Origin: Siphonodentalium dalli
Lineage: Eukaryota; Mollusca; Scaphopoda; Gadilida; Siphonodentaliidae
Direction of reading: 5' to 3'
Assembly: GCA_032622095.1 (NCBI GenBank)
Contig: CP136064.1
Span: 37,376,426 to 37,440,425 of the forward strand
Length of the DNA: 64,000 nucleotides
Shown: in pieces, positions 10,060-20,735 of the stretch
How positions within the stretch are numbered: the stretch's first letter is position 1
Layout: each line of letters opens with the position of its first letter
The notes under the pieces: model-generated
Told to the model about the DNA's origin: nothing
What the model saw: the letters and a program-made list of their open reading frames with translations, nothing else
Database searches by the model: none
Translations under genes and position numbers: made by a program

Positions 10060-10132
10060 AGAACGTTCTATCTACACGCACGAGGTCTAAGTGGAAATCC
10101 TAGGATTGAAAATCACAATGTCAGAACGTTCT
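10060..10132. promoter_or_regulatory. Paired AGAACGTTCT palindromes (HSE-like)
   Basis: AGAACGTTCT occurs at 10,060-10,069 and again at 10,123-10,132, each followed by ATCTACA, 63 bases apart. The nGAAnnTTCn arrangement is the core of a heat-shock element. No transcription unit is recognised nearby, so they may instead be parts of a small dispersed repeat. Confidence 0.25.
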
Positions 10133-10539
10133 ATCTACAATATAGCTCACAAAAGTGTCTTATTGACTTGATCTTGATACTGTTGTAGGTTGAAGAGGTA
10201 AATAGTATTCAAGGGAACATTTATATTGGGCTATACCGTAATAATGTTGAAACGTTATAATATTTACCTCATATCATTGTCGAGACAACACAATTCATAT
10301 TTCGTCAGCAGCCATTCGCCAAATTTACATCACGTGACGCGGATCTGCCAATCCTATTGGCTCTGTAGATAGAACCATCTTGCTCTACCAAAAAATGCCG
10401 ATTGGAGATAGAACGTATTTGCACAGCATTTTGTGTGAAAACTGGGACTCGAGGACACGTGATCATGCGTTAAACGGACAGATTATGAGCTGCCGGTTCT
10501 ATCGGTACTACTAATTCATTTTCCCGCCAAAATACAGTT

Positions 10540-10555
10540 AGAACCTTCTGGTTCT
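10540..10555. promoter_or_regulatory. Inverted repeat AGAACC-TTCT-GGTTCT
   Basis: Six-base arms flank a 4-base centre, again containing GAAnnTTC. An inverted, imperfect counterpart (TAACCAGAAGGATCTAACT) lies at about 239-257, suggesting the motif belongs to a dispersed repeat. Confidence 0.25.
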
Positions 10556-11349
10556 CAAGCGACGACAAGTCACAGTGATATGTATTGTCCCTGAAGTATG
10601 GTCCATTACCTATATGTTCTTTCGTGCGTCATTTAAATGACGCTATTCCCAGGAGACAGCGGGAATAGTCAATACCAGATACACATGAAATAAAAACTAA
10701 ATTATAACCAATGATGAAGCAACATTCAGTCGTAATCATGATCATTCAGTGATCAGCACCATGATAATATTATAAGTTCGTATTTTTAATAAATCCATAT
10801 GATTTCAGTTGACAAAGAATACAGAACCACAAGATAGGCAAGCACATAACAGCTACATAATTATAGTCCAAAATGTTCCCGAAAATCATGAATTACTGTA
10901 CATTTTGAAATACAGTGTATCGGATCGCCCTGGGCTGCGGGGGCTGTCACGCAAGGCTAATATATAATCAGGCCATGGGAGTTCTGCGAGTTTCCATCAA
11001 GACTGACTGTAGCACTCTCGACAAAGATTCTTTGAACACTAGATTTTGGTGAGACAAACATAATGTCTGGGTGATACATTTGATTTTATGTATATAATAT
11101 TTATATTTTTAAAAACCTGAGCAAGTTTTATGAATTGGTCTGGGGTACATGCGATTATATTGGATTGGTTTTCCATGACGGCCATACATAGTCGCTGTGT
11201 GAGGGACCCGGAAGTCCTGCACATCAACAGCCCACTGATGGTACTTCCTCTCCATCGAAATGCAGTTATGGAACTACTGAGGTTGCAATTATTGTTATTT
11301 GTCCGCATACATGCCATGATGGTCTGATGTGTGAAATATGAGGATGTCT

Positions 11350-11540
11350 GAGTAGTAAAGGCGGGCACTCTGGGGCACACTCCAGCTCGATGAGCACTCT
11401 GGGGTATGCCTCAGAGTGCCCGCCGAGGAGGGGTGGTACCCCTCATATGCGGGCACTCTGGTGCACCCCTAGCTCGCTCCAGAGTGCCTGTCGAGCTATG
11501 GTGCCCAGAGCGCCCACCGAGGAGGGGTACCGCGCACTTC
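11350..11540. repeat. GC-rich fold-back minisatellite, left block
   Basis: Locally GC-rich sequence made of GGGCACTCTGG / CCAGAGTGCC and CGAGGAGGGGTACC words in both orientations, so that neighbouring copies can pair. The same words make up the block at 12,470-12,985. The start of the protease-like open frame at 11,390 lies inside this repeat. Confidence 0.7.
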
Positions 11541-12046
11541 AGCATATACCAGGACAAATCGTCTTACCTCTAGTCATTGCATGGTGTTGTATGTGCAAAA
11601 GATCAGTAACCGTACAAAAACCTCACTATGTAAAAGCATACATAGTAAATACGCATACATCAGAAAACCCAGGGGAACACTGGGTTGCAATTTTCTTCAA
11701 TGGAAACATTGCAACTAATTTCCATTCGTTTGGATTGCCAGTTATTGATGAATATATCAAATCATTCATTCAAAGAAATGCTATCGAATGTAAAATTAAC
11801 ATTGGACGTCTTCAACACAACGGAACAACCTTGTGTGGTGTCCATTGCATATTTGCTCTACATTTCTTGAAAAGCGGCCACGCTATAAATGTAAAAGTTG
11901 AAATAAATTTTGATGGCGGTTATTTCAAAAATGACAGAAAAGTACTCGATTGGTTCCAAAGAAACTATGAGTCCTTACGAAAAGAAGTAGAAACATTAAC
12001 CAAAACATGTACTTTACAAACTTGTAATGCATATTGTGAACTTTAA
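11390..12046 (+). CDS. Adenain-like cysteine protease, Polinton/Maverick-type remnant
   Basis: 218-codon open frame, the longest coherent protein in the window apart from LINE pieces. Residues about 1-50 are translated GC-rich minisatellite, so the original start is unknown. Residues 82-155 look like a C5/adenain-type cysteine protease: IVNTHTSENPGEHWVAIFF (His97), FHSFGLP (111-117), LQ (141-142, candidate oxyanion Gln) and TLCGVHC (147-153, nucleophile Cys149). In this fold the His is normally followed by an acidic residue in the F-[DE]-x-F/Y-G motif. Here that position is His112, so the triad looks incomplete. Such proteases process capsid proteins in adenovirus-like and Polinton elements. 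No polymerase, integrase, ATPase or capsid gene is seen nearby, so this is an isolated fragment. A Ulp1/C48-like protease is the alternative. Confidence 0.55.
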   Translation: MSTLGYASECPPRRGGTPHMRALWCTPSSLQSACRAMVPRAPTEEGYRALQHIPGQIVLPLVIAWCCMCKRSVTVQKPHYVKAYIVNTHTSENPGEHWVAIFFNGNIATNFHSFGLPVIDEYIKSFIQRNAIECKINIGRLQHNGTTLCGVHCIFALHFLKSGHAINVKVEINFDGGYFKNDRKVLDWFQRNYESLRKEVETLTKTCTLQTCNAYCEL

Positions 12047-12118
12047 TTTAAATAGTTATTGATGAAATGTGTTACCAATGTAAATATGTTCATCGCATGT
12101 AGCCATGTACCTAGTATT

Positions 12119-12451
12119 GCCGTTCGCATACCACCCTGTTCTTAGAAGCCGAGAACTAGGAAGTTCACGAACTGTGTTACTTTTCTGTCAGGGAAAGTTT
12201 TATAAGTACCGTATTACCATTATCCATACAATTATGCTAAAGAATTACTCTTACATAAGATTGTATATGTCACAACGCTACCGTCTTGGAATATATATTC
12301 GAAGGCTTTCGCTTTTGATAAAACAAAAATAAAGTAACACATTTCGCTAACGTCACTATGTCTCGGTTGTTCTTCTAAACGCCCTTCGCCAACCACACTG
12401 TCCTTAGAAGCTGAGAACTCGAAATGATCGCGAACTATGTTACTTTTCTGT
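12119..12451 (+). repeat. Direct repeat pair, 262 bp apart
   Basis: A block at 12,119-12,190 (CTTAGAAGCCGAGAACT, then CGAACTGTGTTACTTTTCTG) recurs at 12,381-12,452 (CTTAGAAGCTGAGAACT, then CGAACTATGTTACTTTTCTG) with about 80% identity. Both lie downstream of the protease frame and before the second GC-rich block. They may be ends of a small inserted element or an old tandem duplication. Confidence 0.5.
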
Positions 12452-12469
12452 CAAAAATGTTTGTGAACC

Positions 12470-12985
12470 TCCTTGACTAAGACCATGTCTCGTGGGGAAT
12501 TTGGCCCACCCTGGGCTTGTGGGCAGTCTGGAACACACCTGCCCTCGATGCCACTCTGGGGCACCTCTGTCGATTGGCACTCTTGGCCACCCCTTGCTCG
12601 ACTGACACTCTAGCCCATGCCCCAGAGTGCCAGCCGAGGCTGGCACTCTGGGCCACCCTGGATCGTCACTCTGGTCCTGCCTCCCTGTGATACCCTTGCA
12701 TCGATGCCACTCTGTGGCACCCCTTGCTCGACTGACACTTTGGCCCATGCCACAGAGGCGGTACCCCTCCTCGTCGGGCACTCTGTGACATTAGCCAGAG
12801 TGCCAGGCTTTCTCGACTGACACTCTGGCCCATGACCCAGAGTGCCCGCCGAGAATGGGGCGGTACCCCTCCTTGGTGGTCACGCTGGTCCACCCCTGCC
12901 CTCGATGTCCCTCTGGTCCATCCATGGACTCGATGACACTCTGGGGTACCCTCCTCGGTGGCCACTCTGTGCTCTCTGCAAACTA
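12470..12985. repeat. GC-rich fold-back minisatellite, right block
   Basis: About 500 bp of imperfect units containing GACACTCTGGCCCATGCC, CCAGAGTGCCAGCCGAGG and GGGGTACCCCTCCTCG. Units are about 40-65 bases, and CACTCTGG and CCAGAGTG alternate so that arms can fold back. Open frames of 67-144 codons on both strands here are composition artefacts. It shares words with 11,350-11,540 on the other side of the protease frame. Confidence 0.7.
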
Positions 12986-13990
12986 CTGTGTAGGTGGAAT
13001 TGGACACATTGTGTGTAGCTCCAATATCTACACAGTATTGTATACATGTGTACACACATGTTGTATATGTTTTTCTATGTGTACCCATATATGTGTACAA
13101 AACTTAAACATAACTGTTTATCTAGCACGCGCGCACGCGAATGGTACAAGACATGCGCTGAACGATACAAAACTCCATTTGCACGCCGCTTGCTGGCAGC
13201 CATATTGATGTGTTGATGTCGATCAGAGTTTAGACTTCAAGACCACTGAGTTTGAGCCGTTATAAGAAGAATATTGCTAGTAAAGGTGAGAATATTTATG
13301 CAAATATACGAAGAACGTAATTAGATGATCCGTGTAGCATGTTGATTGAAGGTAAATTCGACGAAATAGTAATGTCAGACAGAACTTTGAGTTGGTCCTG
13401 GAATTTACACCGAATTTTCATGAACTGGCAGTCATTATATATATATAGGCATATATATATATATTAGTCTAGTAATATTAGTAGTACGGAAGTCGGCATC
13501 CGGTAAAGGTGGCGAACAAATATGTCCGGAAATTACCTTCTTAAAATTTCCCTCGACCACCTTGACCTTTCTACTGTAAAAAAAAGCACGATTTCGTGTT
13601 CGCATCTAATCTATAAGATTATAGTCTATATAGTTCTCGTTCTAGGCTAATGCCCGTTCATTACAGTAGTGCATTGTCTGTACTAATATTCCTTAAAGTA
13701 TATTGAAAAGTTTATATTAAGCCTAGGCTGTACTCTGCTCAGTTCTCAACAATAACATTGAATGTGAAACACATTATTCATTATTCTAAAAATAACGCCA
13801 AACACGACAGCGGCAAGTTACAGGCAACACCTGTTCCTATGTCCAATCATACTCAATGGCAACCACTTTTACCACATGCCTTACAGTGAGTGATAAATAA
13901 TTACAATATATGTATTATTGTATAGTTATTAATATTAATATCTACGTATGAAGTGAACAGTTAGACGACCACGATACAAATTACAATCGT
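12986..13990. other. Non-coding; TA microsatellite
   Basis: Contains a short TA-rich microsatellite at 13,436-13,464 and a CACGCGCGCACGCG stretch near 13,127. A possible untranslated exon with a donor at 13,286 is listed separately. No coding frame is convincing. Confidence 0.4.
13190..13285 (+). other. Possible 5' untranslated exon
   Basis: The stretch around GGCAGCCATATTGATG is followed by a good donor, TAAAG|GTGAGA, with GT at 13,286. It lies 4.3 kb upstream of the best candidate coding exon in the same orientation. The 5' boundary is a guess and there is no coding content, so this rests mainly on the donor and could be chance. Confidence 0.2.
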
Positions 13991-13992
13991 AA

Positions 13993-14542
13993 AGCCTAAA
14001 GGCCGCCACACATGATGCGATATATTATATATCGTATGACAAATATCGGGCACCGGTTATGGGTCAAATCGCAGCGTGTGCGGTGGAAGATCGTACGACA
14101 TTTTGTCGCATGATCGGCCCCGCAAGGAATCAAATAATTTTAATTTTCTACGATAGAGTCGTACATTTTATTCGAAGTAGCCAATCGGATTCAACTATTA
14201 ATCTGATCACACTTGTAACATTAATATAATTTATGGGAAATTAGTACGGGTATTTAATATCTGCGTCAGTGTGATAGATACAAATATAGACCTATACATA
14301 TAGCCTACATACCACAATAATACGATAACCCATTGCATTCACGGGAAAGTAAACAACCAGATTGCACGATTCGATCGCCTCGTGTGTTGTGGTCTACCGT
14401 AGGCAATAAAAACAGAAGTCGCACGACTAAAATCGTACCGTGTGCGCACACTGATGTAAGTGATCTTACACATGTACGTCGCAACCTTGGGTCTGTGACA
14501 AATATCGTGCAACAAATATCTCAGCATGCGCGGCGGGCTTAA
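13993..14542. mobile_element. Possible MITE with imperfect terminal repeats
   Basis: The left end (AAGGCCGCCACACATGATGC) resembles the reverse complement of the right end (TTAAGCCCGCCGCGCATGCT read from about 14,541). Inside are repeated CGTACGACA, ATCGTAC and ACAAATATCG words in both orientations. The inverted match is roughly 70-75% over about 25 bases, so ends are provisional, and no target duplication was found. Confidence 0.4.
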
Positions 14543-14544
14543 GT

Positions 14545-14960
14545 GGAAGAATGGGGGCCCGACAAGATCATAGATAGATTGTTCTCATGATTGCGATGTC
14601 GTCGTACATGATGACATTGATATTGTAGGTTGTTTGTAAAGCATGTGATTGACTACTCTGCGATCTTTACTACACATGACTGCGATTACGTCGCAAGTGG
14701 ATACGACACGATTATAAATCTGAATCAAACAGAGCCTGATATAATGTTTTTAATTGAGCATGTGCAGTCGAACTACCGATTACTTCCTACAATGGAAATT
14801 TTTCCACCTACGATTGAATTGTGGTCGTCTGACTCGTCTGAAAGTTCACTAAGTAGATAATATTATTTCACTTCCACTTTCTGACAACACCTAGTTTCCC
14901 AATTAATGAAATATGCACAAATCATCGAAAATCAAAATTAGTGGTTTGTTTCCACCTTTA
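14545..14960. other. Short unrecognised frame, probably non-coding
   Basis: A 76-codon plus-strand frame at 14,630-14,860 (acidic and Ser-rich at its end, WSSDSSESSLSR) is preceded by no acceptor or promoter I can support and matches no family I recognise. It could be a coincidental frame. Confidence 0.25.
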
Positions 14961-14964
14961 TAAT

Positions 14965-15670
14965 CAGAGGCGGACTGGCCGATCGGGAGACCGGGAAAAT
15001 TCCCGATGGGCCGGAGGCCGTGGGTGTGGGGGTATATGTGGTTGGGCCGCAAATGTCATTACATGAATTTGTCAGCATCATATAACACCATGTAAAGTGC
15101 CCGTTAATCTCGAGATTTTAACAGTTTAACTACTGTTACTCCCAGCTGTAAATCCCAAAAAAATTCTCACGCACCCTCCCCCAATTGAAATTTCGAACAC
15201 AATAAGAACGCTTTGCAGTGTAGGCCAGTCTAGATTCTAGGATTAGCGATTTTCTTGTGTAGTTTTCAAACTTTTCTCACCACGTGCCGAACAACCATGG
15301 ACAGTCTGGTGTGTCCTGGTCTCTTGTCCATAGCTGTGTGCATTTGTCTGGAGTTAGACCGCTAGCCTAGATGTTAGAATTTATGCAATTTTTCAGGTAA
15401 AAATATCTGAATGGTCTCATACCGGGAATATATAGAAACATGGTTTATGGTTATATAGGATATTAGACCAGAGCACTGATATGTGCAAGGGGTGTGCAAA
15501 TGGAATTACGCAAGAACATTTGGTCTTATTCTGATTCGGGGGTGGGGGTGCAGTTGGAATTTCCCAAGGTGGACACACTGTTCCTGAACAGATTCTGATT
15601 CAAGGGGGGTGCAAATGGGCTGGTATGATAAATATTTCCCGGGCCAGTTTTTTTGCCCAATCCGCCTCTG
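14965..15670. mobile_element. hAT-like non-autonomous element
   Basis: The left end CAGAGGCGGACTGGCC and the reverse complement of the right end CAGAGGCGGATTGGGC match at 14 of 16 positions. CAGNGGCGG termini are common in hAT-superfamily MITEs. The 706-bp interior has no transposase. It includes GC-rich stretches (CCGGGAAAATTCCCGATGGG near 14,990) and two related GGGGTG(T)GCAAATGG words near 15,489 and 15,606. The eight bases outside each end do not match, so the expected 8-bp target duplication is absent or decayed. Confidence 0.55.
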
Positions 15671-15682
15671 CTTGAACGAGTT

Positions 15683-15835
15683 ATCACAGACCACAGTTGT
15701 TGGAAATATGTGTCATAAACCCCTGAAAAAAATATCTCATCTATTTATACTGTCGATAGTATTATAAGTCGAAGTGGAGATATTTATATTTTCGGGGTTT
15801 TTGACACAACTTTCCAACAACTGTGTCACAGACAA
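15683..15835. repeat. 153-bp near-perfect hairpin
   Basis: The left arm (GTTGGAAATATGTGTCATAAACCCC..., ending AATATCTC near 15,738) is mirrored by GAGATATTTATATTTTCGGGGTTTTTGACACAACTTTCCAAC at 15,777-15,818, extending outwards through CACAGTTGTTGGAAA and CCAACAACTGTGTCACAGAC. Confidence 0.7.
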
Positions 15836-17569
15836 AACGGACTATAATATAGTCTGTTTGGAACCTGTCTCCCATCTGCTGAAAATGAAAGTACAAATCA
15901 TTGCTTGTCAAAATTCAATCACATGTCATCTGCACATGTCAATATACTTCTTTTTTGTTAAACTTTGATTTGTCATGATTTTATGTAAAAGATATCTAAC
16001 AAGATATATTGCCTATTACCATATGATTCAACATTGTGGGTTTTAGAAATCTGTTCTGTAATTTTACTAGACTATTCAAGCCAAACTTCATTTTCTGGGC
16101 AGTATATTTGGGAGTCTGTAACACAAGATGTTTTGGGGCTCATGAGAACGCTTTGAGTTCTGAATACCAATTTTGGAATCCTGAAGTAGTGATATCAAAT
16201 ATATCTTAATTTAGTTGATTCAGCATAAAACAAAAAATTCAGACCTGTGCTACATGGTTTAATTGTCAAAATAGGTCCATTTGTCGAATTGTAACCATAA
16301 TGCCCCCGCATGTTGTATTGCGTTTACTGGAAACAGCTTAGCCATCCGTCTGTCCATCTGCCCATGGACCCAAACATTTTCTCAGTCATTTTTAATCATT
16401 TTCCGTGAATAACAATGATAACCGTGCACCTGCTATTATGAGGTCTGTCCGACATTTTTTTGTGGAGTTGCCCCCCCCCCCTTTCGACTTAGAAAATGTT
16501 CAATACAAGGGTACATCTATACCTTTGTCCGAGCTTTTATACGACCTACATTTTTTGTTTAATTTTTTAATAACTTGGCACAGATATTCATTACCATGCG
16601 AATCTGTGCACTTGCGATTTTAAAGTCGGTCAGACTTATTTTCGCAGAGTCATTGGCCTTCTTTTCAATTGTCGACACAATTTTGTCTGGAGTTTTTCTC
16701 AGTTGTTTTATATGAATAGTTTTCTGCTAAACTTTGACAGACATCAACCACCATTGTTTGTTGCAAGGAAATATGTTTTATTTACTCATGGAATTTCAAA
16801 ATTTACATACAACTGGCCAAAACCATTTCAAGGTTCTAGGGACCTTAAATTTAAACCCTAGCGGAAACCCTGAATTGGTCATATGGGTGCATAACTACAG
16901 GGCTGAGGCCTGCATCCGAACAACTCTTGGTCCGAACAACTCTTGTATGGTGGATACACTGTTTCTGTACTGAATAACTTCCTTTGTTAAGTCTGGGTGA
17001 AGCATTGTAAGGAGTGCACTTTACTTGCTCCCAAGGCTGATATACAGGGAATACTCTTTATATTTTATCTTCTTTTTGCAGAACATAACTCAACATTTGG
17101 CTTGAGTCGTTATGGTTGCTTGCGACAAAAAATGGCAAAGATAAGATCATCATAAGTTATTGTCGTTAAAGAGACTGTTCAGCAGACATTCTTACTAGCA
17201 CTTCTGTTCCAATTCACAATTTTAACCGACTTGAAAAAAAATTGACAGGATTTGGTGAATTCATTCTTGATATAATACAACATGTGTTGGATATTTTAGG
17301 AGGTGGGTATGGGGGTGGATTTATACATTTCAAGTTCAAGGTGGAAGCCTCCCCAATGGAGACCCTCCAGCCACGTCCCTGATGGATGTTGGTCAATTAC
17401 ATATGTGATTTTATAGCCCTGGGAATTATTGCTGTGGCAAATTTAACAATTTTCAGATTTCAGGTGTATGTATACTATTTTAAGTAACTAACTAGTCTGG
17501 GTAATAGCTATTACTAATGAAAACAACATTATATTAAATAAGTGTTTACTAATTTTTTTGTTCCACAGA
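15836..17569. other. Non-coding, no gene seen
   Basis: AT-rich sequence with a run of ten C near 16,472-16,481 and two frames of 72 and 79 codons (16,405-16,623; 16,734-16,973) that match nothing. If the exon at 17,570 is real, this is probably its upstream intron; the last 25 bases hold a branch-point-like TTTACTAAT and a pyrimidine tract. Confidence 0.4.
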
Positions 17570-17726
17570 CCATTGTTGATCTGACACAGAAATAGAAGGA
17601 AGATTGTTGCTTATAATCTCAGCTTTGCCATAGAATGAGTGGTGTGATCATCCGTAATTGCTGCAAAACAACTTTGCCAATAATTCTGAAATTTGTGGCA
17701 ATGGCAGAGATTGGCAGTCTGTGTCT
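17570..17726 (+). CDS. Candidate first coding exon, MARVEL-like membrane protein
   Basis: A 157-nt exon is proposed between acceptor TTTTTTTGTTCCACAG (ending 17,569, with TTTACTAAT just upstream) and donor GTGAGTA (GT at 17,727). The ATG at 17,635 opens 30 codons plus two bases, reading MSGVIIRNCCKTTLPIILKF then VAMAEIGSLCL. The LP-x-x-LK-x-x-x-x-x-E/x-G hydrophobic pattern is what opens the first membrane segment of MARVEL-domain proteins (plasmolipin/CMTM type). That resemblance is from family knowledge and is only one helix long. The exon side of the donor (CT|GT) is weak. No other MARVEL exon is recognised, and the rest could lie beyond the satellite. Confidence 0.35.
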
Positions 17727-18403
17727 GTGAGTATAAATATAACGAAGTTACTTTCAATTCCATCTAATATTTTAATTTTGAGGGGCATTGGGGCTACATG
17801 ATCTGACTCACATGTATTGCAACCTACATTTACAGTCTATATATCGTCATGCTATACATTTGATACATCCCTGCTACAATACATATATGATTTTTATAGC
17901 ATACCATTCCATGCCAATATAGTGATTAGTCACACTGAAACAATTGAATTTATCCTTTAGCTTCAGTTGGATGCTATTTTCTGGTGTTGAATGCTAGGTT
18001 TACCAATCACAGCCACTAAGGAACTGTAAATGTTTACGACAAAATAAATAAAAATGTGGGAATAAGGACATTGCGATACATCTATTAAAAGCATGATACG
18101 ATTCTTCAGAACAAAAAAACAGGTCACCCATATATAAAAAAGATTATTATATCCATATCGTATGTGTGACACTTTTAGGATTTGAATTTGATTTTGGTGG
18201 ATTAATTAGCGTCCTGCCAATATTCAAATATAATGAAATCAGATAACGAATCGAATACTGCACACACTTCACGATCAAATATAATATATCTGAGTTTGGT
18301 GACTGGTAGCGATTTAATAGCGACGAAATGCAGTGTTGTGAGTCTGGAAAAATGATCTATCGCATATAAGTTTTGTAGTAAATTGTTGTTAATTTTGCAT
18401 CAG
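17727..18403. other. Probable intron or intergenic DNA
   Basis: AT-rich DNA between the two candidate exons, ending with TTGTTGTTAATTTTGCATCAG as a possible acceptor. No other feature is supported. Confidence 0.3.
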
Positions 18404-18473
18404 CTCCCCAAAAATGGCTATGTTCTATGTCAGGAAATTAGATAAAGTAATAAATAAGAGGACAGTAACTTGG
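18404..18473 (+). CDS. Possible second coding exon (70 nt)
   Basis: Bounded by TTAATTTTGCATCAG (acceptor) and TTGG|GTAAGTAT (strong donor, GT at 18,474). If joined to the exon at 17,570-17,726, its first base completes the split codon, and the remaining 23 codons stay open to the donor. The peptide (SPKMAMFYVRKLDKV...) is polar, whereas a MARVEL helix should continue hydrophobic, so either the join is wrong or the family guess is. Open length alone is weak support. Confidence 0.22.
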
Positions 18474-20580
18474 GTAAGTATAGACTAAATGAGGATATCC
18501 ATCACGTCTACCCATATATGTGCGCATTCTCAGAACCAGTGTTCAGCCACCAAAATGTAATATATTACCTGACTTCATGTCGGACATCAATGTTTCTCGA
18601 AATAGATGCGAATATGTGACATGTCTGATTCAGTATGGGATTTCATTCCTATTATTAATACTTGTTAATACACAGAATGAAATATGAAATGACAAATGAC
18701 GTCAGCTTAATATCAATTTAAGGGGCTCATAGTAATACTGAATGTTGATATTCACGAGTTATTGTCGTTGATCACAGTAATGTAATCCATTAATCTCTCA
18801 GACGGAGGTTGAACAGGATCCTGTTCAAAGTAAAACATCCAGACTGATCTCATAATGAGGGGGTAGTTACATCTCTATGGCCATGTCATGGATGCATGCT
18901 TCTTACGGAACACTGATTTTTGCACTGCAAATCTCAACCGAGATATTAGATAGATATATTCTCTGCTGATGTTGAATCGATTATGAATCATATACTCATG
19001 GATGTTCAGTTGATATGTTTATTTTAATATTAGCTGATTGTTGACATACTAAATGTACCCGTATGTCATCTTTTTTGGCGACGTCAACAAAAATAGTTCT
19101 GGCTTGTATTCCACAAGAGGCATACAATAATAGGTATTCAATGGTGAGATTTGGTTGAATACAATAGGTGTGGAATAAAGCTTTAGTTTATTTTATTTCA
19201 CTTCTAATTAAACAGCTGCGATATTTTGGTCTATTTCGTAAATTCAGTTACATTGTTGGTATAATTTTTTCAGCTTGTCCACGATAGTGCAATCCTGATG
19301 TCATTGAGACTCGCAACATATTTGACATCATGCATGACAGCCTATCCAGTACCAGAGAATTAATTTAATTTCTTGCCATGTTCAATATATAACTAACTTG
19401 CCTAGATAGTGGACAAATATTATTATTTGATTGAATATTGGTGTGTAGTAAATACAAAACCAAACCACACATGCACTTGGGGTATGCAAACAATTGTGCA
19501 CTTATCTGTTATGTTAAAGTGTTATGCTGCAAGATGCAACTTGACACTGGCCACTCATGTAATATTTCACGGAACTTGAGCCCCAACAAATTGGTGCAAT
19601 AACGTTCACCGCATTGACAGTATGTATACTAACTATACTTACATGTTTTTTAATCTTTGGAGTGATTATTTATTTTACTTAATTGTATAATAATTATATA
19701 AAGCATTTCATGTATAATTTAGCGTGCAAGTTCTCAATGTGATTCAATGGACCCCATATATTCAGGTTCCAACAACAACATATTTTTAAATGCTGCTTCA
19801 GTTATCAGAATCGATTAATTGCTCAAAAATAATGTCAATTATAGTATAAAATTGCTCAAAATGTGTTATTTATCAACATGTTGTTCAATGAAAATTTTGC
19901 CTCATTATCAACACAAAGCTACTTGATTTTAGAGTTATCATCTTCATCCGCAATTTGGTCCAAGACCATTGGCCCGTTGACTTTTTCCCAGGCCACTATT
20001 AAGTCTCGATGGTGAAAAATAATAGATTTAAAAAATGAATATGTAATAACTCCAAATATATAGTAATTGAGCTTTATTGAGGGGCATCTAATCGGATGAT
20101 GCATACTTAATATTGATTATATTTAAACAGTTTACAGCTCGTGTTTGTTCTGAGCAATAACTATTTCTAAAAATAGTGACAAATATATGTCCTACAGGGC
20201 AACTTGATAGTCACATTATATAAGGAAATCAATATTAATTGATAGTAGTGTTCCCAGGTAGGTGTTTTTGATTCATTTCTCTTATGTTATACCGAGGAAA
20301 CTATATACTTGTTGTGGGAACAGATAATTCATCTTTAAATTGAAGCCTGGAAATCATAGAGTGTGTCATTTCATGTTTGGGAAATATGATTAACATTGGT
20401 ACAAGTGACCTAGATAGCTGGAACCTGATTTGTGGATTTTCATCAACAAGTGGGGGTTGTGTCTGAAAATGGTTGGTTAAATGTTAAAAATAATCAATCA
20501 ATAAATAAATAAAAAATATATATATTTTGTTTAAATAATTAAACAAATTTTTTTTTCCAAAGTTAACAAAATTTTAAAAA
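18474..20580. other. AT-rich non-coding stretch
   Basis: No clear gene. A 61-codon minus-strand frame at 19,919-20,104 ends in a protein-like stretch (WEKVNGPMVLDQIADEDDN) and could be a terminal exon, but no partner exon or nearby poly-A signal is seen. An AT-rich low-complexity run lies at 20,490-20,575. Confidence 0.35.
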
Positions 20581-20735
20581 CTAACACCATTATAACTCTG
20601 CCAAGGGTACCCGAGTCAGCACATCAAATTTTATTTAAATCGGAACAAAATACATGTATTGTGTTGTGTACTGGTAAATTTGTTTTGAGCGACATTAAAC
20701 CCAAATCATCAATTCCATCCCATGCCTTTGGACTA
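20581..20735 (+). repeat. Possible SINE-like tail
   Basis: The segment ends with GAGCGACATTAAACCCAAAT then CATCAATTCCATCC. GGGCGACATTAAAC-type tails followed by short ATC-rich repeats are, as far as I recall, common at the 3' ends of SINEs in molluscan genomes. No tRNA-like A/B boxes are recognisable, so the 5' limit is arbitrary. Confidence 0.35.

Larger units (their letters stand above)
9471..11349. other. Non-coding stretch, no gene seen
   Basis: About 1.9 kb without a supported gene. Apart from the AGAA-NN-TTCT palindromes listed separately, it holds GATAGAAC words near 10,372 and 10,405 and frames of 65-113 codons at 11,039-11,380 on both strands that match nothing I recognise. The 113-codon minus-strand frame ends inside the GC-rich minisatellite and is probably random. 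Confidence 0.4.

Noticed and set aside
12440-13208. Overlapping frames of 113, 144 and 117 codons on both strands
   Set aside because: They are translations of the GC-rich fold-back minisatellite and change with repeat phase. They look like no protein family.
19919-20104. Minus-strand terminal exon with WEKVNGPMVLDQIADEDDN
   Set aside because: Protein-like composition, but no partner exon, no nearby AATAAA and no recognised family. Kept only as a note in the stretch entry.
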